From Nitrosospira sp. Nsp14 (GTDB taxonomy: Bacteria > Pseudomonadota > Gammaproteobacteria > Burkholderiales > Nitrosomonadaceae): a stretch of DNA of 64,000 nt. The stretch is taken from the NCBI RefSeq assembly GCF_900113575.1, contig NZ_FOPV01000011.1:62001-126000 (forward strand), written 5' to 3'. Both the position numbers and the translations under genes were made by a program. Below, one piece after another: positions 52,781-60,899 of the stretch. Positions within the stretch are counted from its first letter, which is position 1. Each line of letters opens with the position of its first letter. The notes under the pieces are model-generated. The model did no database searches, was not told the DNA's origin, and saw only the letters and a list, made by a program, of their open reading frames with translations.

Positions 52781-52887
52781 TCCCTGCTTTCGGCTGATTT
52801 TATTTCCGTCTTCCTTGTCCAATTACCGGTAGCCCAAACGACAAAATCGAGGTTGAGAATAGCGAGGATAGCGGAATTAATATATCC

Positions 52888-54006
52888 ATGAGTTTCTGGC
52901 AGGAGGGAAAAGGATCGGGGGTATTATCGGGCGCACTCAGGATCGAGGCGCTTGCGGCACAGGCCGCAGCCGCAGGACTGATGTATGTGTCAGATAGCGA
53001 CGCCGGAATTCGCCGAGTACGTTGTGGTCGCGGCTTTCGTTATGTCGGTCCCAATAAAAAAGCAATTACAGACAAGGCTGAACTTGAACGTATTGCCCGA
53101 CTGGCAATTCCCCCGGCTTATACCGATGTGTGGATTTGCCTGCATCCGCACGGCCATTTACAGGCAACCGGGCTGGACGCGCGCAAGCGTAAGCAATACC
53201 GCTACCACGCTGACTGGCGCGAGGCCCGCGATTGCATCAAATTTGGTCGAATGGCGGAATTTGGAGAAGCGCTGCCCCAACTCCGGCAGTGCCTGCAGCG
53301 GGACCTGAGGCAACGGGGGCTCCCACGGAAAAAGGTCGTCGCCGCGATAGTAAGTCTGCTGGACAGCACCCGCGTGCGTATCGGCAATCTTTCCTATGCG
53401 CGCGATAACAATAGCTTTGGGCTGACAACGCTGCGCAAGCGTCACCTTGCTCTCATTAATGGGAGGCGGGCGCTGCTGAAATTCCGCGGCAAGAGCGGTA
53501 TTGAACATGAGGTCGAGATAAACAATCGGCGCATCGTGAATGTCATCCGTGATTGCCGGCAGTTGCGGGGCCAGCATCTTTTTCAATATCTCGATGAGAG
53601 CGGTAAACGGCATCCCGTCGGAGCAGAGCAGGTAAACAGCTATCTTCGAGACACGATGGGGGCAGAGTTTACCGCAAAGGATTTCCGCACATGGGGCGCG
53701 ACGGTACGAGCATTTGAATTCATGTTGGACACGCCGTTACCCGAATCTCGCAGCAAACGCGCGCTCAAAGCCTGCATTGTCTCGGCGACGAAAAAAGTCG
53801 CTGAGGAGTTGCGCAACACCCCTGCCGTCTGCCGTAAATCCTATATTAATCCCATCGTGTTTTCCGCCTGGCAAAACGGCATTCTCCATCGATGCGTCCA
53901 ACAAACATCCGAAGGGATACAACAGGAGGTGGAGTGCATAGTGCTTAGCTTCCTCAAAGATCAGACTGCGTTGGAAGATGCACAGGGCTTGGCGGCGCAG
54001 GGCTAA
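52888..54006 (+). CDS. DNA topoisomerase IB (poxvirus-like)
   Basis: This 372-residue type IB topoisomerase relaxes supercoils through a 3'-phosphotyrosyl intermediate. It shows the N-terminal domain (FRYVGPNKKAI, IPPAYTDVWICLHPHGHLQATG), the catalytic Arg region in LLDSTRVRIGNLSYARDNNSFGLTTLRKRH, and RTWGATV. The nucleophile is in CRKSYINPIV with Tyr near residue 320. The length is typical for bacterial enzymes. It stands alone with a weak start region (ATG 52888). Confidence 0.93.
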   Translation: MSFWQEGKGSGVLSGALRIEALAAQAAAAGLMYVSDSDAGIRRVRCGRGFRYVGPNKKAITDKAELERIARLAIPPAYTDVWICLHPHGHLQATGLDARKRKQYRYHADWREARDCIKFGRMAEFGEALPQLRQCLQRDLRQRGLPRKKVVAAIVSLLDSTRVRIGNLSYARDNNSFGLTTLRKRHLALINGRRALLKFRGKSGIEHEVEINNRRIVNVIRDCRQLRGQHLFQYLDESGKRHPVGAEQVNSYLRDTMGAEFTAKDFRTWGATVRAFEFMLDTPLPESRSKRALKACIVSATKKVAEELRNTPAVCRKSYINPIVFSAWQNGILHRCVQQTSEGIQQEVECIVLSFLKDQTALEDAQGLAAQG

Positions 54007-54073
54007 AAAGCGGGCCGGATCGCAATTTGATAGAACAATCGCAACGTCTGATGGGTCGTGCGTGTTGTTTCAC

Positions 54074-54089
54074 CGCGTATGTATACGCG
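54074..54089. promoter_or_regulatory. 16-bp palindrome CGCGTATGTATACGCG
   Basis: Two 7-bp half-sites flank GT, about 165 nt upstream of the srkA-like gene. A direct repeat GTCAAATCC (twice, 54089-54109) follows directly. This is a possible operator; no regulator can be named. Confidence 0.33.
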
Positions 54090-54252
54090 TCAAATCCACG
54101 GTCAAATCCGTCGGGTCTACTCTAACGAATCTGCGGGATGACCAGTAACTGCAAGTACTTGTGATGGACCCAAGCAACGCCGGAACCAAAAATACTGGTA
54201 GTATGAGCCCTACTCACGGAGCCGAAGAGTCCGAGGGTCATAATGCTTCGAG

Positions 54253-55251
54253 ATGATACAGACCAGTAGTTTTCCCCCACCAAATTTTTCCGCCCTGAAC
54301 CCGGATTGTGTGCTGAACGCGCTGGAAAGCGTAGGCTTCCGCGGCGACGGCAGGCTGCTGGCACTCAACAGCTACGAGAATCGAGTCTATGAAGTCGGCA
54401 TGGACGAAGGCGCGCCGCTTGTGTCGAAATTCTATCGTCCCGGGCGCTGGACCGATAGCGCGATACTCGAAGAACACGCGTTCGTGCAAGAGCTAGCCGA
54501 GCATGAAATCCCTGTCGTGCCCGCTTTGTCGCGGGATGGACTGACACTGCATCGCTTCGAGGGATACCGCTTCGCTATTTTTCCGAAACAAGGCGGTCGG
54601 GCGCCAGAATTGGAGGATCGCAGCACGCTGGAACGTATCGGCCGTTTTCTTGGGCGCATCCATGCTATCGGCGCAATAAGGCCATTTCGCGAACGCCCCG
54701 CTCTCGACACCGCCAGCTTCGGTGAAGAGCCGCGTGATTACCTGCTGACGCACGGGTTCATTCCGGCTGATCTAGACGCGGCTTACCGCGGCGCGGTAAA
54801 TCAGGCGTTAGACGCCGCGCGCCACTGCTTTGCACGAGCCGGTGAAGTGCGCCTACTGCGCCTGCACGGCGACTGCCACCCCGGCAACGTGCTTTGGACT
54901 AACGAAGGTCCGCACTTCGTCGATTTCGACGATAGTCGCATGGGCCCGGCGGTGCAGGATTTGTGGATGCTATTGTCCGGTGAACGCGGCGACATGGCGC
55001 GGCAGCTATCGGATATCCTGGCCGGGTATGAGGATTTTGCCGATTTCGACGAGCGCGAATTAAATCTGATCGAGGCGTTACGCACGCTGCGACTTATCCA
55101 TTATGCCGCATGGCTTGCGCAACGCTGGGATGATCCTGCATTCCCGAGGGCTTTCCCCTGGTTCAACACCCAGCGCTATTGGCAGGACCGAATCCTTGAA
55201 TTGCGTGAACAGATCGCATTGATGGATGAGCCGCCGCTGTGGCAAGCATGA
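54253..55251 (+). CDS. srkA: Stress response kinase A (YihE/SrkA family)
   Basis: This 332-residue aminoglycoside-phosphotransferase-fold Ser/Thr kinase has the Brenner motif LHGDCHPGNVLW near 206 and the metal-binding FVDFDDSRMGPAVQDLWML near 225. The N-terminal NSYENRVYEVGMDEG is the nucleotide-loop region. Family members counter death after envelope or antibiotic stress in E. coli. The gene lies 33 nt upstream of a YchJ-type gene and probably shares its transcript. Confidence 0.92.
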   Translation: MIQTSSFPPPNFSALNPDCVLNALESVGFRGDGRLLALNSYENRVYEVGMDEGAPLVSKFYRPGRWTDSAILEEHAFVQELAEHEIPVVPALSRDGLTLHRFEGYRFAIFPKQGGRAPELEDRSTLERIGRFLGRIHAIGAIRPFRERPALDTASFGEEPRDYLLTHGFIPADLDAAYRGAVNQALDAARHCFARAGEVRLLRLHGDCHPGNVLWTNEGPHFVDFDDSRMGPAVQDLWMLLSGERGDMARQLSDILAGYEDFADFDERELNLIEALRTLRLIHYAAWLAQRWDDPAFPRAFPWFNTQRYWQDRILELREQIALMDEPPLWQA

Positions 55252-55284
55252 TTTCAACATACTCGACCGCATCTTTCAAAATCA

Positions 55285-55737
55285 GTGACTACGAAACCCG
55301 GCCCTCTTCCCCCTCCCCTCCCACGCTGCCCCTGCAGCGTCGACGGTGGCGATCAGGCAAAAACTTACGCCGACTGTTGTGGGCGCTACCTGGATGACGG
55401 CGAAGCTGTCCCAACTGCAGAAGCGTTGATGCGTTCGCGCTACACCGCATATACCCTTAGTCGGGAAGAATATCTGCTGGCCACGTGGCATCGCAGCACA
55501 CGTCCGGATTCGCTTGGACTGGGAAGTGCACCACGCAGCCGATGGCTGGGGCTGGAAGTGAGGCGTCATGAACAGCGAGGGGCAGATCACGCGGCGGTGG
55601 AATTCGTGGCGCGCTACAAGGTAGGGGGCGGCCGCGCACATCGCTTGCACGAAATCAGCCAATTTGTATGCGAGGCTGGGCAGTGGTTCTATATGAATGG
55701 CAATATTGCGATTGCCGAGAACACCTCCGATCTCTGA
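55285..55737 (+). CDS. YchJ-family (UPF0225) protein
   Basis: This 150-residue protein begins from a GTG at 55285. Its N-terminal Cys cluster CPCSVDGGDQAKTYADCCGRYLDDG resembles a SEC-C/YchJ zinc module. The YchJ core follows with AEALMRSRYTAYTLSREEYLLATWH and FVARYKVGG. It probably binds zinc; the function is unknown. It follows srkA after 33 nt. No ATG start is available in a better position. Confidence 0.88.
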   Translation: MTTKPGPLPPPLPRCPCSVDGGDQAKTYADCCGRYLDDGEAVPTAEALMRSRYTAYTLSREEYLLATWHRSTRPDSLGLGSAPRSRWLGLEVRRHEQRGADHAAVEFVARYKVGGGRAHRLHEISQFVCEAGQWFYMNGNIAIAENTSDL

Positions 55738-55969
55738 GTGCGCACAATGTTCCCCCTGCGCCCCTGCTCCGACCAAATCTGAAACACCGTGTTGCAACCT
55801 CTTAACGCTTAACATGCGCTTAAGAGCTCATGCGTATAGCTCATCCATAAGCATCTGCTGTCACTTTCTCCCCCCTACACTTTCCAGGTACTAAAAGCCA
55901 CACCCGGCGTGAGCCGGGGCCGACACGTTGGTAACAAGAAGATCCTTCTTATTGGGAGAACCAGAAAAA

Positions 55970-56511
55970 ATGAACCGCATGAAACTGCCACTGCTGGCGG
56001 CAATGCTGACGGGCTATGTAGGCTCCGCGTCAGCGGTTGGACCAGGATACCTGGGAAATTTGACAGGCAATACTTACAACATTGGTAATACTTTCTCAGC
56101 ACTAGCATACGGCTCGTCATTTGTTGACACCTATTTGTTTGATATAGCACCTACATCTGTTACGGTGGGTACCACGGTCACGATCAATCTTGATCTTCCG
56201 TTCTTCCCGGGGCCCCGAGTTTGAGTTATCGAACATGTCAATCAAATTTACCGACGCCACGAGCGTCACAGTTTATGACGTTGACAGGCAAAATAACGCT
56301 GTGGATTACATGCTTTCCGTGGTCGCCACGCTGCCTGCGAACATCGGTTATAAATTCGTTGTCTCGGGCGACGTAACAGGTAATTTTGGCGGCAGCTGCG
56401 GTGGCGTTCTCCAGGCCTTGCCGGTACCGGAACCTGAAACGCACGCCATGTTGCTCGCTGGCTTGTGTCTGATGGGAGCTATCCTGCGCCGTTGTAAGAT
56501 CGCTGCGTAAA
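55970..56511 (+). pseudogene. PEP-CTERM exported protein, frame broken at a GGGGCCCC run
   Basis: The first frame (55970-56224) encodes a signal peptide (KLPLLAAMLTGYVGSASA) and a beta-rich start, ending in TVTINLDLPFFPGPRV then a stop. The second frame, shifted by one base at GGGGCCCC (56209-56216), continues EFELSNMSIKFTDATSVTVYDVD. It ends with the PEP-CTERM sorting signal VPEPETHAMLLAGLCLMGAILRRCK at about 56430-56505. Removing one C restores about 179 residues. The signal predicts exosortase-dependent export. It may be a true frameshift, phase switch or sequencing error. Confidence 0.8.
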
Positions 56512-56524
56512 CATCGCATTCTGA

Positions 56525-56558
56525 AGCCCCGGAGGGCAACTTCCCTATGGGGTATTTT
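56525..56558 (+). terminator. Likely intrinsic terminator after the PEP-CTERM gene
   Basis: A stem with CCCC/GGGG outer and AGGG/CCCT inner pairs, separated by a small GG/AT internal loop, is followed by TATTTTT. It begins about 15 nt after the stop. Confidence 0.6.
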
Positions 56559-56894
56559 TGGTCTCTCCATTTTTTTAGCCTCGCGAAACTCCTGCCTACC
56601 GCTTCTTTCCCCTCCTCTTCCTTAATTCCTTAATCGGGCGTCGACCGACTGCATACTATTATTCATGTTGGCCGCCAGCTCAGGCTCAAGCGAACCGAAC
56701 ATAGATAGCCTAATTCTCCAATTCCTATGAATATCTTGCAGGCGAGCAAGGGATGTACTTAGGTCCAATTGTTTGTTTAATGAAAAAATCCAAAAATAGA
56801 ATCCGCAGTGTAAGAGTATTTATGCAGTAGCGGATGTGTTTACCGACCTGCCCGAAGCTCATTTGGACAAAAAAGTACAATACTAAGGAAAGAC
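56559..56894. other. Spacer upstream of the GvpU-like gene
   Basis: About 335 nt with no supportable gene. The sequence becomes AT-richer toward the 56895 gene, which fits a promoter region, but I cannot place boxes with confidence. Confidence 0.4.
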
Positions 56895-57290
56895 ATGAAC
56901 GATTCTTTACTACTGGTTGTGATTAACCTTGCTGAGGCGGAGGTCCCTGTCGAAACCGATGTGACGCTTGTGGTTGGGGGTTTTCTGATTTCCGGTTCAG
57001 TAGTTAGCGCAAAAAAATATTTTATGCATAACGCGGTATCCGCCATGGCGGGAATGATGGAGCAAGTCAAGACTGAGGCAGCCCGGCGGGAGAATAATCG
57101 GCCAGAAACAATAAAAAGGAGTTATATCCATCTGAAAGACGCCCGGTATTACGCTCCGGGCCAAAACCCCATCCCGAGCAATACCGGCGTTTTTTGCCGA
57201 ATTTCACTTGATGCAATCGCGGGATTCTCTTTCGGCAGGCTTTCCGTGGGAATCGCTAATGCAACACTCGCGCGCATTAACTGCCGGTAG
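56895..57290 (+). CDS. GvpU-like gas-vesicle accessory domain protein
   Basis: This 131-residue protein resembles GvpU: an N-terminal hydrophobic strand (LLLVVINLAEAEVPVETDVTLVVGGFLISG), then SGSVVSAKKYF, and a C-terminal VFCRISLDAIAGFSFGRLSV. The role of GvpU in gas-vesicle clusters is unclear. No gvpA or other gvp gene is in the window, so the protein may serve another function here. The start has AAGGAAAGAC. Family assignment rests on visible pattern only. Confidence 0.6.
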   Translation: MNDSLLLVVINLAEAEVPVETDVTLVVGGFLISGSVVSAKKYFMHNAVSAMAGMMEQVKTEAARRENNRPETIKRSYIHLKDARYYAPGQNPIPSNTGVFCRISLDAIAGFSFGRLSVGIANATLARINCR

Positions 57291-57331
57291 CGCTTACTTG
57301 TGTACCCCTTCACTCTCGGTTTCGCTACCGG
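57284..57331. terminator. Long-loop inverted repeat at the end of the GvpU-like gene
   Basis: CCGGTAGCG (57284-57292), overlapping the stop codon, pairs perfectly with CGCTACCGG (57323-57331) over a 30-nt loop. There is no T run, so this is a structured 3' end rather than a classic terminator. Confidence 0.4.
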
Positions 57332-57655
57332 GCCTGTTCAAGTAACGACTTGTGGCGAATCCACAGTGAATTACCAGCCCACCCGAAAGGGCTTTATCGT
57401 TGTCGTAGCTTGAGTTACCAAGGTCGTTGCTCCTTCTCACGACTGATTAACGCTAGCCGCGGAAGAAAACAAATTACCACCTCTCCAAGGAAAAGATAGC
57501 CCGCAATGACTCATTACTTCTGATACTTTTCCTAGTTTTAACATTCACAATTGATCACCCGTACTGGATAATTCCTTCACGGGCTGCATGGTAATCTCCC
57601 TTATCCTAGTTAATGTCCTGTCGTTAATGATGTTCGGACGTTGGGAGAATATGAC
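57332..57655. other. Gene-free spacer
   Basis: About 320 nt with no recognizable gene, tRNA or repeat. A Shine-Dalgarno for the next small ORF lies at the right end. Confidence 0.4.
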
Positions 57656-57823
57656 ATGAGATTGATAATCCTTTTAGTCGGATGCCTCGTCATTGCTGCT
57701 GAACTCAAGGCGGTAAAACAGATCGAGGAAATGAATCAAAGGGCTGAACTTCGCACCGAGGCAATGGATTGTGAGGGTGGGAAGCACAGCAAGAAAATGA
57801 AGCGCGAGCTGGCGCAGCGCTAA
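57656..57823 (+). CDS. Small hypothetical protein (55 aa)
   Basis: The ORF starts at an ATG with a GGGAGA site 7 nt upstream. It encodes an N-terminal hydrophobic helix (RLIILLVGCLVIAAEL) followed by a charged helix rich in Lys, Glu and Arg. It could be a small membrane-attached protein; the VGC is a weak lipobox-like sequence without a suitable context. No family recognized. Confidence 0.45.
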   Translation: MRLIILLVGCLVIAAELKAVKQIEEMNQRAELRTEAMDCEGGKHSKKMKRELAQR

Positions 57824-58310
57824 TGTGTTAGAGGATCCGGGCTAGGCGCGTTAAACGTCCCGCATGATTCGTCGTTTTGCGCTGCTACCTCCAGACAAAC
57901 GTCGGTCTTATCCGTGGCCCCCCCTCATCCCGAATCAAAGCAATTCCCCGTGCCGATTCACCGAGTCCCCGATGGTGGTCCTCGAACATGACTAAACCGG
58001 GAGCTATTGCGGCGATCCGTGCTTTTTTATAGTAATCCCGTCCCCGTTATTGCTGAAAAGTGGGAACGGTAATTTTGCTTGACCAATATGCTTCTGAGTC
58101 ACGACTAACAGGTCAGCAGTTAGAAAGTCAGGACAAGGCAGCGACAATGCCACCCATCGTGGTAACGGCGGCGTCCGCCCTTGGCGACCGTGTCTGACTA
58201 TAGTTAAGGCGAATACAATTTTCGAACTTCCGTTGTGGGCGAAAAAATTTGGCCCGGTACCAGAGTAATCTTTCCATCGCCCTAGGGATCAGTCGATGAG
58301 CAGAGCTACA
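57824..58310. other. Gene-poor spacer
   Basis: About 490 nt with no gene I can support. An open frame of about 45 codons ending near 58197 lacks a ribosome-binding site. An imperfect CCGTCCCC / GGGAACGG pairing occurs near 58037-58070. Confidence 0.4.
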
Positions 58311-58598
58311 CTAATCCCGATTAGCCTTTTGGTTCTCTAGCGCCTTGGCGGTAATTTCGTGGTACAAGTGTATTACTTTAGCAGCCAACGGCTCATATTC
58401 TGGGTGCCTGCTGATCAACGTCCTGATGCTGGCACTTTCCCTAAAAACTGTTTCAAGGAATGCGATATCGTACTCGTCAAGCAATCCCCCCTTATCAATC
58501 CTTTCTTTGAGAGCTAGCGTTCTCGGAAGCCGTTGCGTCTGGAATCTCTCCAGTAGGGCCAGCGTGACTCCGGTGTCTTCTTCCGTAGATTCATCCAT
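58311..58598 (-). CDS. Small hypothetical helical protein
   Basis: This 95-residue soluble protein is acidic at the N-terminus (DESTEEDTG) and mostly helical (LALLERFQTQRLPRTLALKERI, YEPLAAKVIHLYHEITAKALENQ). No motif or family is recognizable. I use the ATG at 58598; an upstream GTG at 58613 would add five residues. Confidence 0.6.
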   Translation of the reverse strand: MDESTEEDTGVTLALLERFQTQRLPRTLALKERIDKGGLLDEYDIAFLETVFRESASIRTLISRHPEYEPLAAKVIHLYHEITAKALENQKANRD

Positions 58599-58800
58599 AA
58601 TCCTTAATCCCACTTGGTTGATGATTTATTAATTTAACAGACTCCTAAAGCGCAAAAGCATCGGAACGGTCCATATTCCGCCGCTTTTCGGCCAGTAGAA
58701 TAACTATTGACCGTTCAAAACTCGTCAAAACCTGTCCTCGCCGAGTCACTTTCTCGCTTCGAGTCTTCTCAAGATGCCTAGCTGCTGCAACGCAAAAGCT

Positions 58801-60873
58801 TCAGCGTGCTTCCAAGACGGCAATGCTACGAGGTTGCGTGAAGTAGCATGCACCGGCGTAGTAAATTTGCATGTCCGGCACACTAATGTCTTGCGGTGAA
58901 TCCAATGCCGTATCCAGGGCAATATGCCATTTCCGCCCTTGGATAACGGGTAATGGCGCATCCAGCATTTGTTCCGACATGTTCATGATCACATGCAAAT
59001 CCGCCTCGTCCTCCTCCTGACCAGCAATCGTGCACGCGAGCACGCGGCATTGATAATCATGCCAGAGCGGTTCGTTCAGTTGTATTCCATGCCAAGCGAT
59101 ATCAGGCAGATTGCGTCCGGCCACTACAGCGCCGGTAAAGAATCTATTGGTGGTCAGACTAGGATGCCTCCGCCGCAAAGCAATCAGTTCCCGTGTGTAG
59201 CGCAACATGTTGTTGTGCTCGACAAGCCCCCAGTCGAACCATGAAAGTTCGTTATCCTGGCAATACGCATTGTTGTTGCCGCGCTGGCTGCGGAGTACCT
59301 CATCGCCAGCAAGCAGCATGGGTACACCGCGTGACACCATCAAGAGGGCCAAGAGATTTTTTGCCTGGCGACTACGCAGCGCCAACACCGCAGCATCGTC
59401 GGTATCGCCCTCCGCACCGCAATTCCAGCTCAGATTGTCATTGGTTCCGTCACGATTATCATCGCCATTGGCTGCGTTGTGCTTGCCGTTATAGCTCACC
59501 AGGTCATATAGTGTGAAGCCGTCGTGGCAGGTGATGAAATTGATACTGTTTGTCGGACATCGACCATCGGCGTAGAGATCGGCGCTTCCGCTGAGTCTCG
59601 TCGCCACTTCGCCAACCAATCCAGGATCGCCGCGCACGAAGCGCCGCATGACATCGCGATAACGGCCGTTCCATTCAGCCCAGGTCATCCCGGGAAATGC
59701 GCCGACCTGGTATAGTCCAGCCGCATCCCAAGCTTCGGCGATGACCGGTACACGGCTCAGGATGCGCGAGGTTTGGATGGCCCATGGTAATGGTGGATTC
59801 GCCAGAGGTGCTCCTTGCTCTCCACGGGCGAACACGCTGGCGAGATCGAAACGGAAGCCGTCGACGCCGAAAGTTTCCACCCAGTATTCGAGGCAATGCA
59901 CAATGAAACCGCTGACCAGGGGATGGTTGCAGTTCACAGTATTGCCGCAACCGGTAAAGTCGAGGTAACGCTGGCGGTCACTTGCATCAAGGTGGTAGAA
60001 GATATCGTTGCCAAGCCCACGGAAACTGATGACCGGACCATCCTCGCCGCCCTCCGCCGTATGGTTGAAAACCACATCCAGTAAAACACCGATGCCTGCT
60101 GCGTGAAAAGCATCCACCAGCTCCCGAAACTCCCGATCGGCCTCGGTTTCATCCATACAGTACCCCGGGTGCGGGGCCCAGAAACTGTGTGTATTGTAGC
60201 CCCAGTAGTTACTCAAGCCTCTTTCGGCAGCGGGCAACGGCACACTCTGTGGGTCAAATGCCATGATTGGCAGGAGTTCGACATGGGTAATCCCCAGTTC
60301 CTTCAAGTATGGAATTTTTTCTTGTAGGCCAGCGAAGAGACCTGGCCGCGACACCCCAGAAGAAGGATGTTTGGTAAATCCCCTGACATGAAGTTCATAG
60401 ATAACCGCGCCGGTCAGATCAGAGCCCGTCTGTAACGCAGTTGTGGCTGGAACCGAAGGTGAAAGGGAACCGACCACAATGGCGCGCAGTCCGCCATCTT
60501 TCGCGTTGGGATCGTTGCCTTGGCGCCGATCCCAAAGGCGGTCGGATACCGCCCTCGCCCAAGGATCGAGCAGCTCCTTGTGGGGGTAGAAGCGTCGGCC
60601 GGTCGGGGGATCGTTAGGACCGTCCATCTGCCAGGTGTAATACGTCCCGGCCGGCAGCCCAACCACGAATACATGCCAGAAAAAGAAACTGCGATTGTGC
60701 TCCGGCTGCAGCGTAATGATCTGGAATGCATCAAGACTATCCGCAGCTGCATACAATCTCAGCTCGGCCCGGATTGCATGTCTGCTGAAGATACAGAAGT
60801 TTACGCCTTCGGCAGTGGCGGTAATTCCCGGCGGAAATCGCGTTCCGGGCTTGGTTGGATAGGGGGGTGTCAT
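58801..60873 (-). CDS. glgX: Glycogen debranching enzyme GlgX (GH13)
   Basis: This 690-residue isoamylase-type enzyme removes alpha-1,6 branches from phosphorylase-limit glycogen. A CBM48-like N-terminal domain (about residues 10-110) is followed by the GH13 barrel. The nucleophile Asp is in DGFRFDLAS near 341, the acid Glu in VIAEAWDAAG near 378, and the transition-state Asp in FITCHDGFTLYD. The C-terminal beta domain follows. It lies 26 nt after glgP on the same strand and should be co-transcribed, forming a glycogen breakdown unit. Confidence 0.95.
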   Translation of the reverse strand: MTPPYPTKPGTRFPPGITATAEGVNFCIFSRHAIRAELRLYAAADSLDAFQIITLQPEHNRSFFFWHVFVVGLPAGTYYTWQMDGPNDPPTGRRFYPHKELLDPWARAVSDRLWDRRQGNDPNAKDGGLRAIVVGSLSPSVPATTALQTGSDLTGAVIYELHVRGFTKHPSSGVSRPGLFAGLQEKIPYLKELGITHVELLPIMAFDPQSVPLPAAERGLSNYWGYNTHSFWAPHPGYCMDETEADREFRELVDAFHAAGIGVLLDVVFNHTAEGGEDGPVISFRGLGNDIFYHLDASDRQRYLDFTGCGNTVNCNHPLVSGFIVHCLEYWVETFGVDGFRFDLASVFARGEQGAPLANPPLPWAIQTSRILSRVPVIAEAWDAAGLYQVGAFPGMTWAEWNGRYRDVMRRFVRGDPGLVGEVATRLSGSADLYADGRCPTNSINFITCHDGFTLYDLVSYNGKHNAANGDDNRDGTNDNLSWNCGAEGDTDDAAVLALRSRQAKNLLALLMVSRGVPMLLAGDEVLRSQRGNNNAYCQDNELSWFDWGLVEHNNMLRYTRELIALRRRHPSLTTNRFFTGAVVAGRNLPDIAWHGIQLNEPLWHDYQCRVLACTIAGQEEDEADLHVIMNMSEQMLDAPLPVIQGRKWHIALDTALDSPQDISVPDMQIYYAGACYFTQPRSIAVLEAR

Positions 60874-60899
60874 GACACCTTATTGAGGCTCGCAAATGC

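Noticed and set aside
55285-55737. SecA/SEC-C preprotein translocase fragment because of the Cys-rich N-terminus.
   Set aside because: The rest of the protein matches the small stand-alone YchJ layout, and the length is complete.
58062-58197. A GTG-initiated open frame of about 45 codons in the spacer before 58311.
   Set aside because: It has no Shine-Dalgarno, no recognizable motif and no conserved-looking composition.
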